Notes: generated by a model not told the origin, from the sequence alone. Shown: positions 34,424 through 44,202, counted from the stretch's first letter. The stretch: 64,000 nucleotides of DNA from Chitinophagales bacterium (GCA_013298845.1 JAAFJN010000012.1:1-64000), one strand, 5' to 3'. A program made the numbers and translations.

Positions 34424-34658
34424 GTACTGCTAAAGGATGTTTGGTGAAAGCGTGTATCTTTATGATTGGACAAAAATCCAACAACTTTTTTTTAAAAGAT
34501 AAAAAAGCGGCCACCTTATTACCGAACCGGGAATTATACCGTCCCAAAAGGAAAAATGCCGGACTCTATTTTGCCGGGTGAGTGCCCGTTTGCGCCACTT
34601 AAGCCCTGTTTTTTCGGGGTTCGGCGAATTAAAAAACTTTTTCATTATGCCATTATTC

Positions 34659-34666
34659 TATTTTTG
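34659..34666 (+). promoter_or_regulatory. -7 box of the yceI-like gene
   Basis: TATTTTTG, 7 bases ahead of the chosen ATG at 34674. Confidence 0.45.
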
Positions 34667-34673
34667 TGCCGAT

Positions 34674-35228
34674 ATGAAACGCACTTTACTTCTCGTGGGC
34701 ATTTGCTGGCTCTCCACCTGGATGCACGCCCAGGATAACGGAAACTATAAATGCCAGGATGGCTCGATTGTGTTCGCGTCTTCGGCGCCGTTGGAAAAAA
34801 TTTCGGCCAAAAGCACCGAACTCCGGGGCATTATTGATCCCGCCAAAATGACGTTTGCCTGGGTGGTAAAAATCAATTCGTTTGAAGGTTTTAACAGCCC
34901 TTTGCAAAAAGAACATTTTCGCGAAAACTACTTAGAAAGCACCAAGTTTCCCACCGCCGTTTTTCAAGGTAAAATCATCGAAGACGTTGATTTTTCAACA
35001 TCGCAAAAACGCACCATCCGCGCCAAGGGAAAACTCAATATTCACGGCGTTGAAAAAGAGCGCATTATCAAAGTGGACATCGAAATACAGGGCAACACCA
35101 TCGTGGTAAAAGGCAATTTTACGGTGCCGTTGAGCGATCACGCCATTAATATCCCCAAAATTGTGAACCAAAAAATCGCCGAAGAAGTGGAAGTCACCGT
35201 TTCGGCCAAACTCGTAAAAAGTAATTGA
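34674..35228 (+). CDS. YceI-like secreted lipid-binding protein
   Basis: 184 residues from the ATG at 34674 (MKRTLLLVGICWLSTWMHAQ, signal peptide). The mature part has the YceI lipocalin-like pattern: SPLQKEHFRENYLESTKFPTA, IRAKGKLNIHGVEKERIIKV and FTVPLSDHAINIPKIVNQKI. YceI proteins bind isoprenoid-type lipids in the periplasm. The longer frame adds 32 non-signal residues and covers the promoter, so the later start is preferred. Its TGA overlaps the TTG start of the sensor kinase. Confidence 0.9.
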   Translation: MKRTLLLVGICWLSTWMHAQDNGNYKCQDGSIVFASSAPLEKISAKSTELRGIIDPAKMTFAWVVKINSFEGFNSPLQKEHFRENYLESTKFPTAVFQGKIIEDVDFSTSQKRTIRAKGKLNIHGVEKERIIKVDIEIQGNTIVVKGNFTVPLSDHAINIPKIVNQKIAEEVEVTVSAKLVKSN

Positions 35229-38089
35229 ACCGAATCCTTCACATATTATGGCTGTTGCTGCCCTGGGGAATCGCCCACGCGCAAGTACCTGCTTTCCGCC
35301 GTTTACAAACCGAAGATGGCGAGCAGGTAAAAGCCAAAGTCATGCACCAGGACCACCGGGGATGGCTCTGGCTGGGCACTCAACGCGGCGTGTATCGCTA
35401 CGACGGCATTGATTATGAGTACTTTTCCATCCCCGATTCCCTGCCCGGTAACCCGACGGTATCCGCCATTTTTGACCGGGGCGATACCCTTTGGATCGGG
35501 TTCGATAACGGCCTGATTGCAACGTTGGCGCAGCAACACACGTTTGCCAACCGCAGTTCGGGGAGTAGCCAACTCAAAAGCAAAATGGGCGCGGCAACCA
35601 TTTGGGCACCCGAAGAAGGGCTACCCGCCCAAAAAATTACCGGTTTCGCCTCCGATAAAAACGGCTACCTCTGGATATCTACCTACGGCGAAGGATTGTA
35701 CGTGTGGACGGGTGCACGGCTGTTTTTGGTCAATGCCGAAGACGACCACCTGTGCAGCGACGAAATTTATACCATGCTCGCCGATAACGACGGGCAGGTT
35801 TGGGCGGCTACCGACAACGGTATTTCCATCGTGACATTTAGCCCCGGCGAACAAAAAAACGTGCGCAACCTCGGTCTCGCCGAGGGGCTGCCCGACGAAA
35901 TTGTTACGGCCCTGCACAAAGACAAATCGGGGAATATCTGGATTGGCACCAACGACCGGGGCGTGTGTACCTACGACGTACGGAAAAAAAGTATAGTGCC
36001 CCTGTTTGAACAATGGACCTACGGCGAAGTGTTGGCCTTGGTGGTGTTTGACCACTACGAAACCTGGATCAGTACGTCGCAGGGCGGGTTGTTGATTTGT
36101 AATAAAAAAGGCCAGTGCCGCACCATCGAAACCCCGGCCAAAAGCCGCCAAATCCTCCGCGACCGCGAGGGATTGTTGTGGTTGCTGAGCGAACAGGAGT
36201 CACTGTATTCGGCTAATTTGAGCGCCATGAACCTGGCAACTTCCTTCACCGGGGTGCAGGCCGTTTGCAGCGATCAAAATGGCCGAATTTGGGCGGGGAA
36301 CCAACAAGGACTTTTTACCCAAAATAACAATGTCTGGCAACCCGTGGGCGCTAAAAACAACGTTATTTCGCTACTCACCACCCCCGATAACCACATTTGG
36401 GCGGGGACTTTTGGCGAAGGCATTTGTATTTATAACGCGGAGGGATCTTTGCAAAAATGCATTAACACGACCAACGGATTGCCCAATGGCAGTATCCTGA
36501 GCATGGCCGTAGCGGGTCAAAAAGTGTGGATTGCCACCCTGAGCGGCGTAGAAGTGCTCGACCTGGCCACCTACGACATCACCGGTTTTGAACAAATTTG
36601 CCACAACCCCGACGCCGCCGGGTTTTACGTGTATAAAATTTTTAACGACGCCAAAGGCCGCATTTGGTTTTGCACCGATGGCCACGGGCTTTGCCTCTGG
36701 GACGGCACCCAATTGCACCTTTGGCAGGAAGCCAACGGCGTGTCGTTTAAAACCATCTATTCCATCACCGAAGACCACCAGGGCACCATTTGGTTCAGCG
36801 GCGAACAAACCAGTTTGTGGTCGTTCGACGGGCAGCAGTTCCGGCAGTTTACCGCGCGCGACCATTTGCACAGTCCCCAAATCAACAGTTTGTCCACCAC
36901 CGGCAGCGGTCAGGTCGTCATTGCGTACAACGACGGGGTGGACTTGTTAACACCCGATAGCAAACACATCCTTTTTTTGGGCGAAAACGCCGGCATTTCA
37001 CTCACCAATACCAGCCTCAACGCGGCTTGCACCGATCCGTTCGGGCACGTGTGGCTGGGTACGGCCAAAGGCGTGAGTCGCGTGTCGGGGTTTGCCCAAA
37101 CCTACCAGATTGACCCCGCCATTCAGATCAAGTCGGTGAGCAACGTATCGCGCATGGTTGATTTTTACCAGGAACATTCGTTTGCCTACGACGAAAACCA
37201 CCTCGTGTTTGAATACGCCGGCATTTGGTTAACCAACCCAGGTTCGGTGTATTTTCGGTACAAATTGGACGGTTTTGACCCCGATTGGATAGTGTCAAAA
37301 GACCGCACGGCCTCTTACCCCAACCTGCCGCCGGGCACCTATTGTTTTCGGATTCAGGCCAGCGAACACGGGCGTTTTGACGAAGTATCAGAGGTGACCT
37401 ATTCGTTTGTGATTCACAAGCCGTTTTGGGCCGAGTGGTGGTTTATACTGCTGGCTTTGTTGTTGTTGGGCGCGGCCATTCGGTATTATATCAAACAGCG
37501 GGAAGCCCGTTTACGGCAGGTGCAGGAAATGGAAAGTGAAAAAATTGTGGCACAATTGGACGTGTTAAAAACCCAAATCAGTCCGCATTTTTTGTTCAAT
37601 AGTTTTAATACCCTCATCACCATTATCGAAGAAAACCCCACGGTGGCGGTGGAATACGTGCAGCATTTGGCCGATTTTTACCGGAGCATTATGGTGCACC
37701 GCGAGAAAAACTTTATCCCCTTGTCGGAGGAATTGGAAATTGTGCGCAATTTTGGTTATTTGCTCAAAAGACGTTTTGAAGAAGCCTTGCAAATTCACGT
37801 GGACGTGCCCGAACCAACGGGCCAAATTATGCCGCTCGCGTTGCAATTATTGTTGGAAAATGCCGTAAAACACAACGTTATCTCCAAAAAACACCCTTTG
37901 CACATCCATATTTACCGGGAGGGCGACGTGATTGTGATTAAAAACAACAAAAACCTCAAAATAAAACCCGAACCAGGCACCCGTTTTGGTTTGCAAAGCC
38001 TCACCAAACGATACGAAGTGCTCACCGGGCGACCCGTGGAAATTGCGCAGGAAAATGGTTCATTCGCCGTAAAAGTGCCCTTAGTGTAA
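35225..38089 (+). CDS. Two-component sensor kinase with regulator propeller (LytS-type)
   Basis: 954 residues; the TTG start at 35225 overlaps the YceI stop (4-base coupling). After a signal peptide come many regulator-propeller repeats of the form GxLWIGTxxGL (WLWLGTQRGVYRYDG, NIWIGTNDRGVCTYD, HVWLGTAKGVSRV; residues about 25-640), then a Y_Y_Y domain (about 655-735: RYKLDGFDPDWI), one membrane helix (WWFILLALLLLGAAI) and a LytS-type kinase core (SPHFLFNSFNTL, His788; LALQLLLENAVKHNV as the N-box). The propeller faces the periplasm; its signal is unknown. The response regulator follows directly. Confidence 0.95.
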   Translation: MNRILHILWLLLPWGIAHAQVPAFRRLQTEDGEQVKAKVMHQDHRGWLWLGTQRGVYRYDGIDYEYFSIPDSLPGNPTVSAIFDRGDTLWIGFDNGLIATLAQQHTFANRSSGSSQLKSKMGAATIWAPEEGLPAQKITGFASDKNGYLWISTYGEGLYVWTGARLFLVNAEDDHLCSDEIYTMLADNDGQVWAATDNGISIVTFSPGEQKNVRNLGLAEGLPDEIVTALHKDKSGNIWIGTNDRGVCTYDVRKKSIVPLFEQWTYGEVLALVVFDHYETWISTSQGGLLICNKKGQCRTIETPAKSRQILRDREGLLWLLSEQESLYSANLSAMNLATSFTGVQAVCSDQNGRIWAGNQQGLFTQNNNVWQPVGAKNNVISLLTTPDNHIWAGTFGEGICIYNAEGSLQKCINTTNGLPNGSILSMAVAGQKVWIATLSGVEVLDLATYDITGFEQICHNPDAAGFYVYKIFNDAKGRIWFCTDGHGLCLWDGTQLHLWQEANGVSFKTIYSITEDHQGTIWFSGEQTSLWSFDGQQFRQFTARDHLHSPQINSLSTTGSGQVVIAYNDGVDLLTPDSKHILFLGENAGISLTNTSLNAACTDPFGHVWLGTAKGVSRVSGFAQTYQIDPAIQIKSVSNVSRMVDFYQEHSFAYDENHLVFEYAGIWLTNPGSVYFRYKLDGFDPDWIVSKDRTASYPNLPPGTYCFRIQASEHGRFDEVSEVTYSFVIHKPFWAEWWFILLALLLLGAAIRYYIKQREARLRQVQEMESEKIVAQLDVLKTQISPHFLFNSFNTLITIIEENPTVAVEYVQHLADFYRSIMVHREKNFIPLSEELEIVRNFGYLLKRRFEEALQIHVDVPEPTGQIMPLALQLLLENAVKHNVISKKHPLHIHIYREGDVIVIKNNKNLKIKPEPGTRFGLQSLTKRYEVLTGRPVEIAQENGSFAVKVPLV

Positions 38090-38113
38090 GCAACGGGCAA
38101 TCATCTAAACATT

Positions 38114-38875
38114 ATGAAATTACTACTCATCGAAGACGAAGATGCGGCCATGCGCCGATTAGAAAAAATTCTGATGGAAGCCAATCCGGCCATTGAGATT
38201 GTACAACGGCTCGACAGCGTGGAGGCATCGGTGCAATGGTTGCGCTCGCACCCGCAACCCAACCTGATTTTTATGGATATTCACCTGGCCGACGGGTCCA
38301 GTTTTGAAATATTTGAACATGTACCGGTGCGCTGCCCGGTGGTGTTTACCACGGCTTACGACGAGTATGCCCTCAAGGCTTTTAAGGTAAATGCCATTGA
38401 TTATTTGATGAAACCCATCAAAGCCGCCGAAGTGGAGGCTGCTTTGGTCAAATACAAAAATTTTCACCAAACCCCCGATTACCAGGGGCTTTTGTCCAAA
38501 ATGCAAACGCCGGAAACGCCGTTGCTGCGGCGTATTTTGGTAAAATTGGGGCAAAGTATCCGTTTGGTCGAAATGGACGACATTGCTTATTTCTATACCC
38601 GCGACAAAATTTCGTTTTTGGTCACCAAAAGTACCCACAAACGTTATCCGATTGATTACCCCCTGGATAAATTGGAACACATGCTCGATAATAAGGTGTT
38701 TTACCGCATTAACCGGCAGTTTATCATCAATATTTCGGCCATTAAAGAAATGCACCCTTATTCCAAATCGCGCATTAAAATTGACCTCGACCCGGCCGCC
38801 GACGCAGAAACTATCGTGAGCACCGAACGCGCTTCGGATTTTAAGCAGTGGTTGGTGGGGGGCGATTTGGGTTAA
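38114..38875 (+). CDS. LytTR response regulator
   Basis: 253 residues: receiver domain (MKLLLIEDEDAAMRRL; phosphorylatable Asp55 in IFMDIHL; Lys near 105 in YLMKPI) and a C-terminal LytTR DNA-binding domain (about 145-245: IRLVEMDDIAYFYTRDKISF, FYRINRQFIINISAIKEM). It lies 24 bases after the propeller kinase and is its cognate partner. Overlaps the convergent SRAP gene by 4 bases. Confidence 0.96.
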   Translation: MKLLLIEDEDAAMRRLEKILMEANPAIEIVQRLDSVEASVQWLRSHPQPNLIFMDIHLADGSSFEIFEHVPVRCPVVFTTAYDEYALKAFKVNAIDYLMKPIKAAEVEAALVKYKNFHQTPDYQGLLSKMQTPETPLLRRILVKLGQSIRLVEMDDIAYFYTRDKISFLVTKSTHKRYPIDYPLDKLEHMLDNKVFYRINRQFIINISAIKEMHPYSKSRIKIDLDPAADAETIVSTERASDFKQWLVGGDLG

Positions 38876-39543
38876 AACAACCGCCATTCCTCCGCTTCCC
38901 GTTCGTGCGCCGCCGGGGCATCGTAGGTGGTGGCGTTGAGTTTGGCCGTTACCCGGTACATCGTTAGGTAGTGATCGGGGGCGGGGTGCAGCAGCGCCTC
39001 GTCGGGTTCCGATAGCCACCGTTCCCGTGCTTCGGCGGTAGTAAGCAGCACGGGCATCCGGTTGTGGATATCCGACATTTCGCGGTTGGGCGTAGTGGTA
39101 ATAATTGAAAAAGTGGTTTTTTCTTCGCCGTTTTGGGTCCAAACGTCCCAAATTCCGGCCATAAACAGCAATTGGCCATCGGTGGCGTGAATCCGGTAAG
39201 GGGCTTTTTGGCGACCGGGTAACGTTTTCCATTCGTAAAAAGAATCCGCCGGTACCAAACAACGCCGGGTTTGGAACGCCTCGCGAAACGAAGGTTTTTC
39301 CGTCAGGCTTTCGGCGCGGGCGTTAATGAGCGCACCGCTGTTTTTGCCGTCTTTGCTCCAGTGCGGCACCAGTCCCCATTCCATCGTTTGTACAGTGGCC
39401 GGTTGCCGGTCGGTAATGACACAGGCCCTTTGCGTGGGTGCAATATTGTACCGCGCCGATACAATGGCCGCCGTCGGCGACACTGGCCGGGGCAATTCGG
39501 CTTGTTGTTTGGGGGTGGGAGCAAAAGAATAACGACCGCACAT
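38872..39543 (-). CDS. SOS response-associated peptidase / abasic-site shield (SRAP, YedK)
   Basis: 223 residues. It starts MCGRYSF, so Cys2 becomes the N-terminal nucleophile that forms a thiazolidine link to abasic sites in single-stranded DNA. The other active-site residues are present: Asn in LINARAES, Glu in SFYEWK and His in DIHNRMPVLL. Length is typical. A TACCTTTG box at 39551-39558 lies 7 bases before the ATG. It is divergent from umuDC, forming a DNA-damage cluster. Confidence 0.95.
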   Translation of the reverse strand: MCGRYSFAPTPKQQAELPRPVSPTAAIVSARYNIAPTQRACVITDRQPATVQTMEWGLVPHWSKDGKNSGALINARAESLTEKPSFREAFQTRRCLVPADSFYEWKTLPGRQKAPYRIHATDGQLLFMAGIWDVWTQNGEEKTTFSIITTTPNREMSDIHNRMPVLLTTAEARERWLSEPDEALLHPAPDHYLTMYRVTAKLNATTYDAPAAHEREAEEWRLF

Positions 39544-39550
39544 AATGGTG

Positions 39551-39558
39551 CAAAGGTA
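39551..39558 (-). promoter_or_regulatory. -7 box of the SRAP gene
   Basis: TACCTTTG on the minus strand, 7 bases from the start codon. No Bacteroidota SOS box was confirmed by eye in the 114-base gap to umuD, which is A/T-rich (39575-39640). Confidence 0.5.
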
Positions 39559-39657
39559 AAAATTAGCCCGTCGCCGATTTATTTATTTTTAAAACAAAAA
39601 ATTTTTTCAAAAACAAAACAAAAAGTCGTTTATTTGCACCCTAATACAATACATACT

Positions 39658-40113
39658 ATGGGAACGGGAAGAACAAAAATGTTTTCGGCCAGCGAATGGC
39701 CCGTCATTCTTACCCCAACCGATGAGGAAATCTTAATAATCCACGTTGACGGTGCCGTATGCGCCGGATTCCCTTCTCCCGCCGACGATTACTTAGAAAC
39801 TCAAATTGACCTACGCCGGGAACTCATTAAAAACCCCGATGCCACTTTTATCATGCGCGTACAAGGCGATTCCATGATGGACGACGGCATTGAGGATGGT
39901 GATGTGCTCATTATTGATCGCTCCTTAAAAGCCCGCCACGGTGCGGTAGCCGTCTGTTACCTCAACAACGCTTTTACCGTAAAACGCCTCGATATTCGGG
40001 GCAAAACGGTGCGTTTGGTGGCCGCCAACCCGCAATTTGCCCCCATTGAAGTCTCGGAGGGCGATGAACTGGTCATTTGGGGCGTAGTAACGTTTGTCAT
40101 CAAAAAAACCTGA
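39658..40113 (+). CDS. umuD: UmuD-like S24 peptidase, polymerase V accessory
   Basis: 151 residues from the ATG at 39658. It carries a self-cleavage site CAGF (Ala36-Gly37) in AVCAGFPSPADDYLE, which matches the UmuD CGFPSPAADY region, with the Ser/Lys dyad Ser72 (QGDSMMDDGI) and Lys109 (AFTVKRL). RecA-driven cleavage activates the protein for UmuC. The longer frame upstream covers the divergent SRAP gene and is not real. UmuC begins immediately after. Confidence 0.93.
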   Translation: MGTGRTKMFSASEWPVILTPTDEEILIIHVDGAVCAGFPSPADDYLETQIDLRRELIKNPDATFIMRVQGDSMMDDGIEDGDVLIIDRSLKARHGAVAVCYLNNAFTVKRLDIRGKTVRLVAANPQFAPIEVSEGDELVIWGVVTFVIKKT

Positions 40114-40116
40114 GTG

Positions 40117-41379
40117 ATGGTGGCTTTGGTGGATGTCAACAATTTTTACGTGTCCTGCGAACGGGTGTTTTGCCCGGCTTTGCGCGGACGGCCCGTTGTG
40201 GTACTTTCCAACAACGACGGGTGCGTGGTATCCCGTTCCGATGAAGCAAAAGCCTTGCGCATCGGGATGGGACAACCCGTTTTTGAAATTCGGGAACTGA
40301 TTCGGCAGCACCGCATTCACGTGTTTTCGAGCAACTACGCCCTCTACGGCGATATGTCGGCGCGGGTCATGAATACGCTCCGGCAATTTGCCCCCGAACT
40401 GGAAGTGTACAGCGTGGATGAAGCATTTTTGAACCTGTCGGGTATGCCCGCCGCCGACCTGCCCGCCCGCGCGCGGGAGATCCGGCAAACCGTACACCAA
40501 TGGGTTGGCGTGCCCGTATGCGTGGGTACGGCCCCCACTAAAGTACTGGCTAAACTGGCGAATCGCCTCGCCAAAAAAGACCACCAAGGCAACGGCACCT
40601 GCCTGCTCACCGCGCCCTGGCACGATGCCCTTCGCGCCACCGACATCGCCGATGTGTGGGGAATTGGGCGACAATACGCCGTTTTTTTGAAAAAATACGG
40701 CATCCAAACGGCCTACGACTTCACGCAGGCACCCAACGCCTGGGTGCACAAACACCTGACCGTAGTGGGTTTGCGCATCAAAAAGGAATTGGAAGGGGAA
40801 CCTTGTATCGAATGGGAAACGGATATTCCGAACAAAAAAAACATCGCCACTACCCGCACTTTCCGCACGCCCCTGAACACCCGGGCCGAATTGGGCGAAA
40901 CACTCGCCGATTTTGCGGCCCGCTGCGGAGAAAAACTGCGCCGACAACACAGCAGCGCCGCCCTGCTGACCGTCTGGATCGAAACCAACCGCCTGGCCAA
41001 AGACCAACCGCAGTACAGCCGTTCGTTTACCGTTAGTTTTACGGCCCCCACCGATAGCACGTTGTTGCTGGTAAAAGCCGCGCAATTTGCCTTGGCCAAA
41101 ATATACCGGTCGGGGTACGCTTACAAACGCGCGGGGGTACAACTCGGCGGCTTATCACAACCCGAAGCCGGAGCGCAATTGAGCCTTTTTGATCCCGTTA
41201 ACCGACCGGCGCACCAACAATTGATGCCGGTTTTTGACGCCATTAATGCGCGTTTTGGCCGAAATACCGTGCGCACTGCCGCGCAAAGTGCGGGCGGCAG
41301 TGCGCAGTTGACCCAACAGCATCGTTTGTCACCGGCTTATACGACGCGCTGGGCGGAGTTGTTGACGATTCGGCTGTAG
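40117..41379 (+). CDS. umuC: DNA polymerase V catalytic subunit, Y family
   Basis: 420 residues from the ATG at 40117, 3 bases after the umuD stop (GTG at 40114 is a poorer alternative). It has the Y-polymerase active site: [18 protein letters not shown] at the N-terminus and [14 protein letters not shown] near residue 100, plus helix-hairpin-helix [16 protein letters not shown] beta-clamp binding motif QLSLF lies near the C-terminus. With UmuD it copies past DNA lesions. Confidence 0.96.
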   Translation: MVALVDVNNFYVSCERVFCPALRGRPVVVLSNNDGCVVSRSDEAKALRIGMGQPVFEIRELIRQHRIHVFSSNYALYGDMSARVMNTLRQFAPELEVYSVDEAFLNLSGMPAADLPARAREIRQTVHQWVGVPVCVGTAPTKVLAKLANRLAKKDHQGNGTCLLTAPWHDALRATDIADVWGIGRQYAVFLKKYGIQTAYDFTQAPNAWVHKHLTVVGLRIKKELEGEPCIEWETDIPNKKNIATTRTFRTPLNTRAELGETLADFAARCGEKLRRQHSSAALLTVWIETNRLAKDQPQYSRSFTVSFTAPTDSTLLLVKAAQFALAKIYRSGYAYKRAGVQLGGLSQPEAGAQLSLFDPVNRPAHQQLMPVFDAINARFGRNTVRTAAQSAGGSAQLTQQHRLSPAYTTRWAELLTIRL

Positions 41380-41380
41380 C

Positions 41381-41862
41381 GTCGAACGGTTGAACATCGA
41401 ACATTTGAACATCGAACGGTTGAACATCGAACATCGAACGCCGAAGAGAAAGCGGAACTTATGAATTTGGATAAACAAGATACGTTGGCAAAAGATGATG
41501 AAGATGAAACAAATCGCGTGCGCAACTACATCAGAGCCACCAATCGTATCAAACCCGGTCAAACTGGCGTATTAACCCACGACTTCAGTCGTGGACAAGA
41601 GGCATCTTCCATTCGTTGGTCAAACGGTTTTAACCGTTTCAAGTACGATTTGGCAATAAAAACCGATAAATCGGTTTCGCCCAATAGAATTACGCCTATG
41701 ACCCACGACTAAAGTCATGGGTTGATACAGTCAACGGGTTGCGCATGCTTCGGTGTTCGATATTCTTTGTTCGGTGTTCGGTGTTCGGTGTTCGATGTTC
41801 GATGTTCGATGTTCGGTGTTCCTCCTTGTTCGATGTTCGGTGTTCAAATGTTCGACGGTTCT
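41381..41862. repeat. Palindrome element between inverted GAACATCGAAC arms
   Basis: Left arm: tandem GAACATCGAAC/GAACATTTGAAC units at 41381-41440. Right arm: the reverse-oriented set (GTTCGATGTTCGGTGTTC...) at 41751-41862. Between them are four 18-20-bp palindromes with 2-base centres: CCACGACTTCAGTCGTGG (41577-41594), AAACGGTTTTAACCGTTT (41622-41639), AAACCGATAAATCGGTTT (41660-41677) and ACCCACGACT/AGTCATGGGT (41701-41722). Centres are 45, 38 and 43 bases apart. An 83-codon frame at 41461-41712 runs through these palindromes and is probably not a gene. Confidence 0.75.
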
Positions 41863-41882
41863 TTGTAAACCAACCTCACCCC

Positions 41883-44168
41883 TTAAAACCGAAACGTAAC
41901 TCCCGCCTTTATATTCAGCGGTGTACCGGGCGTAAAATGGATTTCATTTACCGGCGCAAGTTCATTGCGCAGTCGGGTTTCAGTTTCAAATTGCGCTTCT
42001 TTCCAGCGGGTATTGAGCAGATTTTGGGCCGATAAGGTAATATCCAGGGTCTGGTTGCGCTTTCGGAGGATGGGCGACCAGGTCAATTGCGCATCCAGCA
42101 GGGTATAGCCGTCGGCGATGAGGGAATTATCGGCGTTGGCTGGTCGGTCGCCCAACCAACGGGTGCGCAGGCTGCCACTCCACTGTTTGCTTTGTACACT
42201 AAAGCCGCCCGTACCCGTGTGAACGGGAGCCAAGGGAATCCGGTTGGCACCTTCGGGGTCGTCGATGGAGCGGGAGAACGTATAGGTGTAATCGCCGTCG
42301 AAAAAGAGCCAGGGCAACACCTGGAGCCGGGTGGAAAGATCCACGCCCCGGCGGCGGGTGCGGCCACCCGGTTCTACAACCCCGGCGTCGCCCACGTACA
42401 CCAGTTCCTGCTCCAGGAACAAATGCCACCAGGTTGCCGACACGAGCCAGCGCGACAGGGGCCGGGCCACAATACCCAGGTCTTGCCCCCAGGCGGCGGG
42501 CAAAATATGATTCACCTCGTCGGCCAATACCACGCGGGTATCGTTGGAGTGAAAACCCGAACCCACTTTGGCAAATAATTCGATGCGGCGAGCGGGCACC
42601 CAATGCACACTCAGACGTGGGCTGACCTGGCTCCGCGTCGCTGATTTTTCCGTGTACAATTCATCCAAAGCATTGACGTACACGTGTTGAAACTGGTCAA
42701 AACGCGCCCCCGCGTGTACGCTGAGGTTGGAGCGCAGGTCAATGGTCACGTCGCTGTACAGTGCGGCATTTATTTCGTCAATTTTACCCAACGCGAGGGT
42801 ATCCAGCGTGGTGCGGCGGTTCACGGTCCGGCTGAGTTCGTTGTTGCGAATATCGTCGTAGCGGAGTTGCACCCCACCTTCGAGGCGCACCGGAATGCGG
42901 CCCCATTTGGTTTGGTGGGTAATGCTGCCGTTATACCCCGAAATGGTGCGGTTTTCGCGTTGGCGAATTTGGTCACCGTTGATGGAATCTTCGAGGAAAA
43001 AGGTAAAATTAGAATACAATTCGAAGCGATAATCGGAGCGGTAAAACTGGTTTTTTACCCAGGTCCGGTCATTTACGCTGTAAAAATGGCGCAGGTTGAG
43101 GTTGGTGCGGCCGGTGGTACCGCCTTCGGTGGGGTCAATGGCCCCGAACCAGTCAATTTGCCCCGACGCAACGGCACGCTCCGGTATTTGTCCCGAAGCC
43201 ATCCAGGAACTGGAAAAATCGGACACCGAAATATCGAGTACGTTGCCCTGCCCGAAGGCTTTGCGGAATTTGCCAAAAACATTGCGGCGTTTGAAATTTT
43301 GCGGCACGTCGAAATATCCCGCCGATACCATTTGTTCAGCGGCAATGTAGGCACTGGTGCCCTCGGCGCGCAGGTTATCGCCCAGCAGGTTGACCGCCGT
43401 AGCGAGGCGATGGGTATTGAATTGGCCACTTTCCAATTTGATAAAACTATTGGACAGCACGTCCGGGGTGTTGAAATGCACCTGACCGGCGGTGGCAAAA
43501 TTACCCGTGCGGGTATCGTACATACCTTTTTGAAAATCGACGTCCTGCGCCAGTTCGGGAATGATAAAGTGCAAATCGGCGTACCCTTGCCCGTGCGCGT
43601 GCGAGACCATATTCACCGGCATACCGTCGGTAAAAAGGGCAATATCGGTGCCGTGGTCAATGTCGAAGCCGCGCAGAAAAATTTGTTCGGCCTTGCCTCC
43701 GCCCGCGTGCTGGGCAATAAACAAACCCGGCACAAACCGCAAAATATCCTGCGACGACTGCACGGGGCGGGTGCGGATATCCAATTGGCTAATCCCTTCC
43801 AGCGGATTGCGGCGGGTGGCCGTAATTTCGATGTCCGATAAATCGAGGGGTTTTTCGGAGAGTTCAAATTTGACGGTTTTGGTTTCGTGGTCCGATACCT
43901 GTACCGTCCAGGAGCGGGCGTTAAACCCGAGGTACGCTATTTCGACGGTGTACAGTCCGTTGGGCAAATCGGTGAACACAAAAAGGCCAATTTCGTTGGT
44001 GGAGGTGTACAAATTGGCTTCTTTGAGGTGTACAATGGCGCCAGCCAACACATCCTGGTCGGCGGCCGACAGTACTAAACCTTGTAAGGTGCCGCCGTGG
44101 GTGGCAGCGTGGGCGGATACAGCATGGGTGCCCGAAATGAATAAAAAAAGTAGCAGTAAAAATCGCAT
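41883..44168 (-). CDS. TonB-dependent outer-membrane receptor
   Basis: 761 residues: signal peptide (FLLLLFLFISGTHAVSAHA), CarboxypepD_reg-like domain (about 25-105: LQGLVLSAADQDVLAGAIVHL, YTVEIAYLGF), plug (about 115-225: IEITATRR, QDILRFVPGLFIAQHAGGGK, IFLRGFDIDHGTDIALFTDGMPVN) and a barrel ending in aromatic KAGVTFRF. The HAHGQGYADLHFIIPE segment with several His is notable in the plug. The substrate is unknown; no SusD or siderophore gene is adjacent. A TATATTTG box at 44195-44202 lies 26 bases ahead of the start. Confidence 0.95.
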   Translation of the reverse strand: MRFLLLLFLFISGTHAVSAHAATHGGTLQGLVLSAADQDVLAGAIVHLKEANLYTSTNEIGLFVFTDLPNGLYTVEIAYLGFNARSWTVQVSDHETKTVKFELSEKPLDLSDIEITATRRNPLEGISQLDIRTRPVQSSQDILRFVPGLFIAQHAGGGKAEQIFLRGFDIDHGTDIALFTDGMPVNMVSHAHGQGYADLHFIIPELAQDVDFQKGMYDTRTGNFATAGQVHFNTPDVLSNSFIKLESGQFNTHRLATAVNLLGDNLRAEGTSAYIAAEQMVSAGYFDVPQNFKRRNVFGKFRKAFGQGNVLDISVSDFSSSWMASGQIPERAVASGQIDWFGAIDPTEGGTTGRTNLNLRHFYSVNDRTWVKNQFYRSDYRFELYSNFTFFLEDSINGDQIRQRENRTISGYNGSITHQTKWGRIPVRLEGGVQLRYDDIRNNELSRTVNRRTTLDTLALGKIDEINAALYSDVTIDLRSNLSVHAGARFDQFQHVYVNALDELYTEKSATRSQVSPRLSVHWVPARRIELFAKVGSGFHSNDTRVVLADEVNHILPAAWGQDLGIVARPLSRWLVSATWWHLFLEQELVYVGDAGVVEPGGRTRRRGVDLSTRLQVLPWLFFDGDYTYTFSRSIDDPEGANRIPLAPVHTGTGGFSVQSKQWSGSLRTRWLGDRPANADNSLIADGYTLLDAQLTWSPILRKRNQTLDITLSAQNLLNTRWKEAQFETETRLRNELAPVNEIHFTPGTPLNIKAGVTFRF

Positions 44169-44194
44169 AGTAACTCGTTTATTTTGTGGTGTCG

Positions 44195-44202
44195 CAAATA
44201 TA
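44195..44202 (-). promoter_or_regulatory. -7 box of the TonB receptor gene
   Basis: TATATTTG on the minus strand, 26 bases upstream of the start codon. Confidence 0.5.

Noticed and set aside
39271-39657. Upstream extension of UmuD (129 residues)
   Set aside because: It is antisense to the clearly real SRAP gene; the S24 domain is complete from the ATG at 39658.
41461-41712. 83-codon open frame as a small gene
   Set aside because: Its second half is read straight through four palindromes, which explains residues such as THDFSRG and KTDKSVS. The first 40 codons have no recognised family, and the frame sits inside a repeat element.
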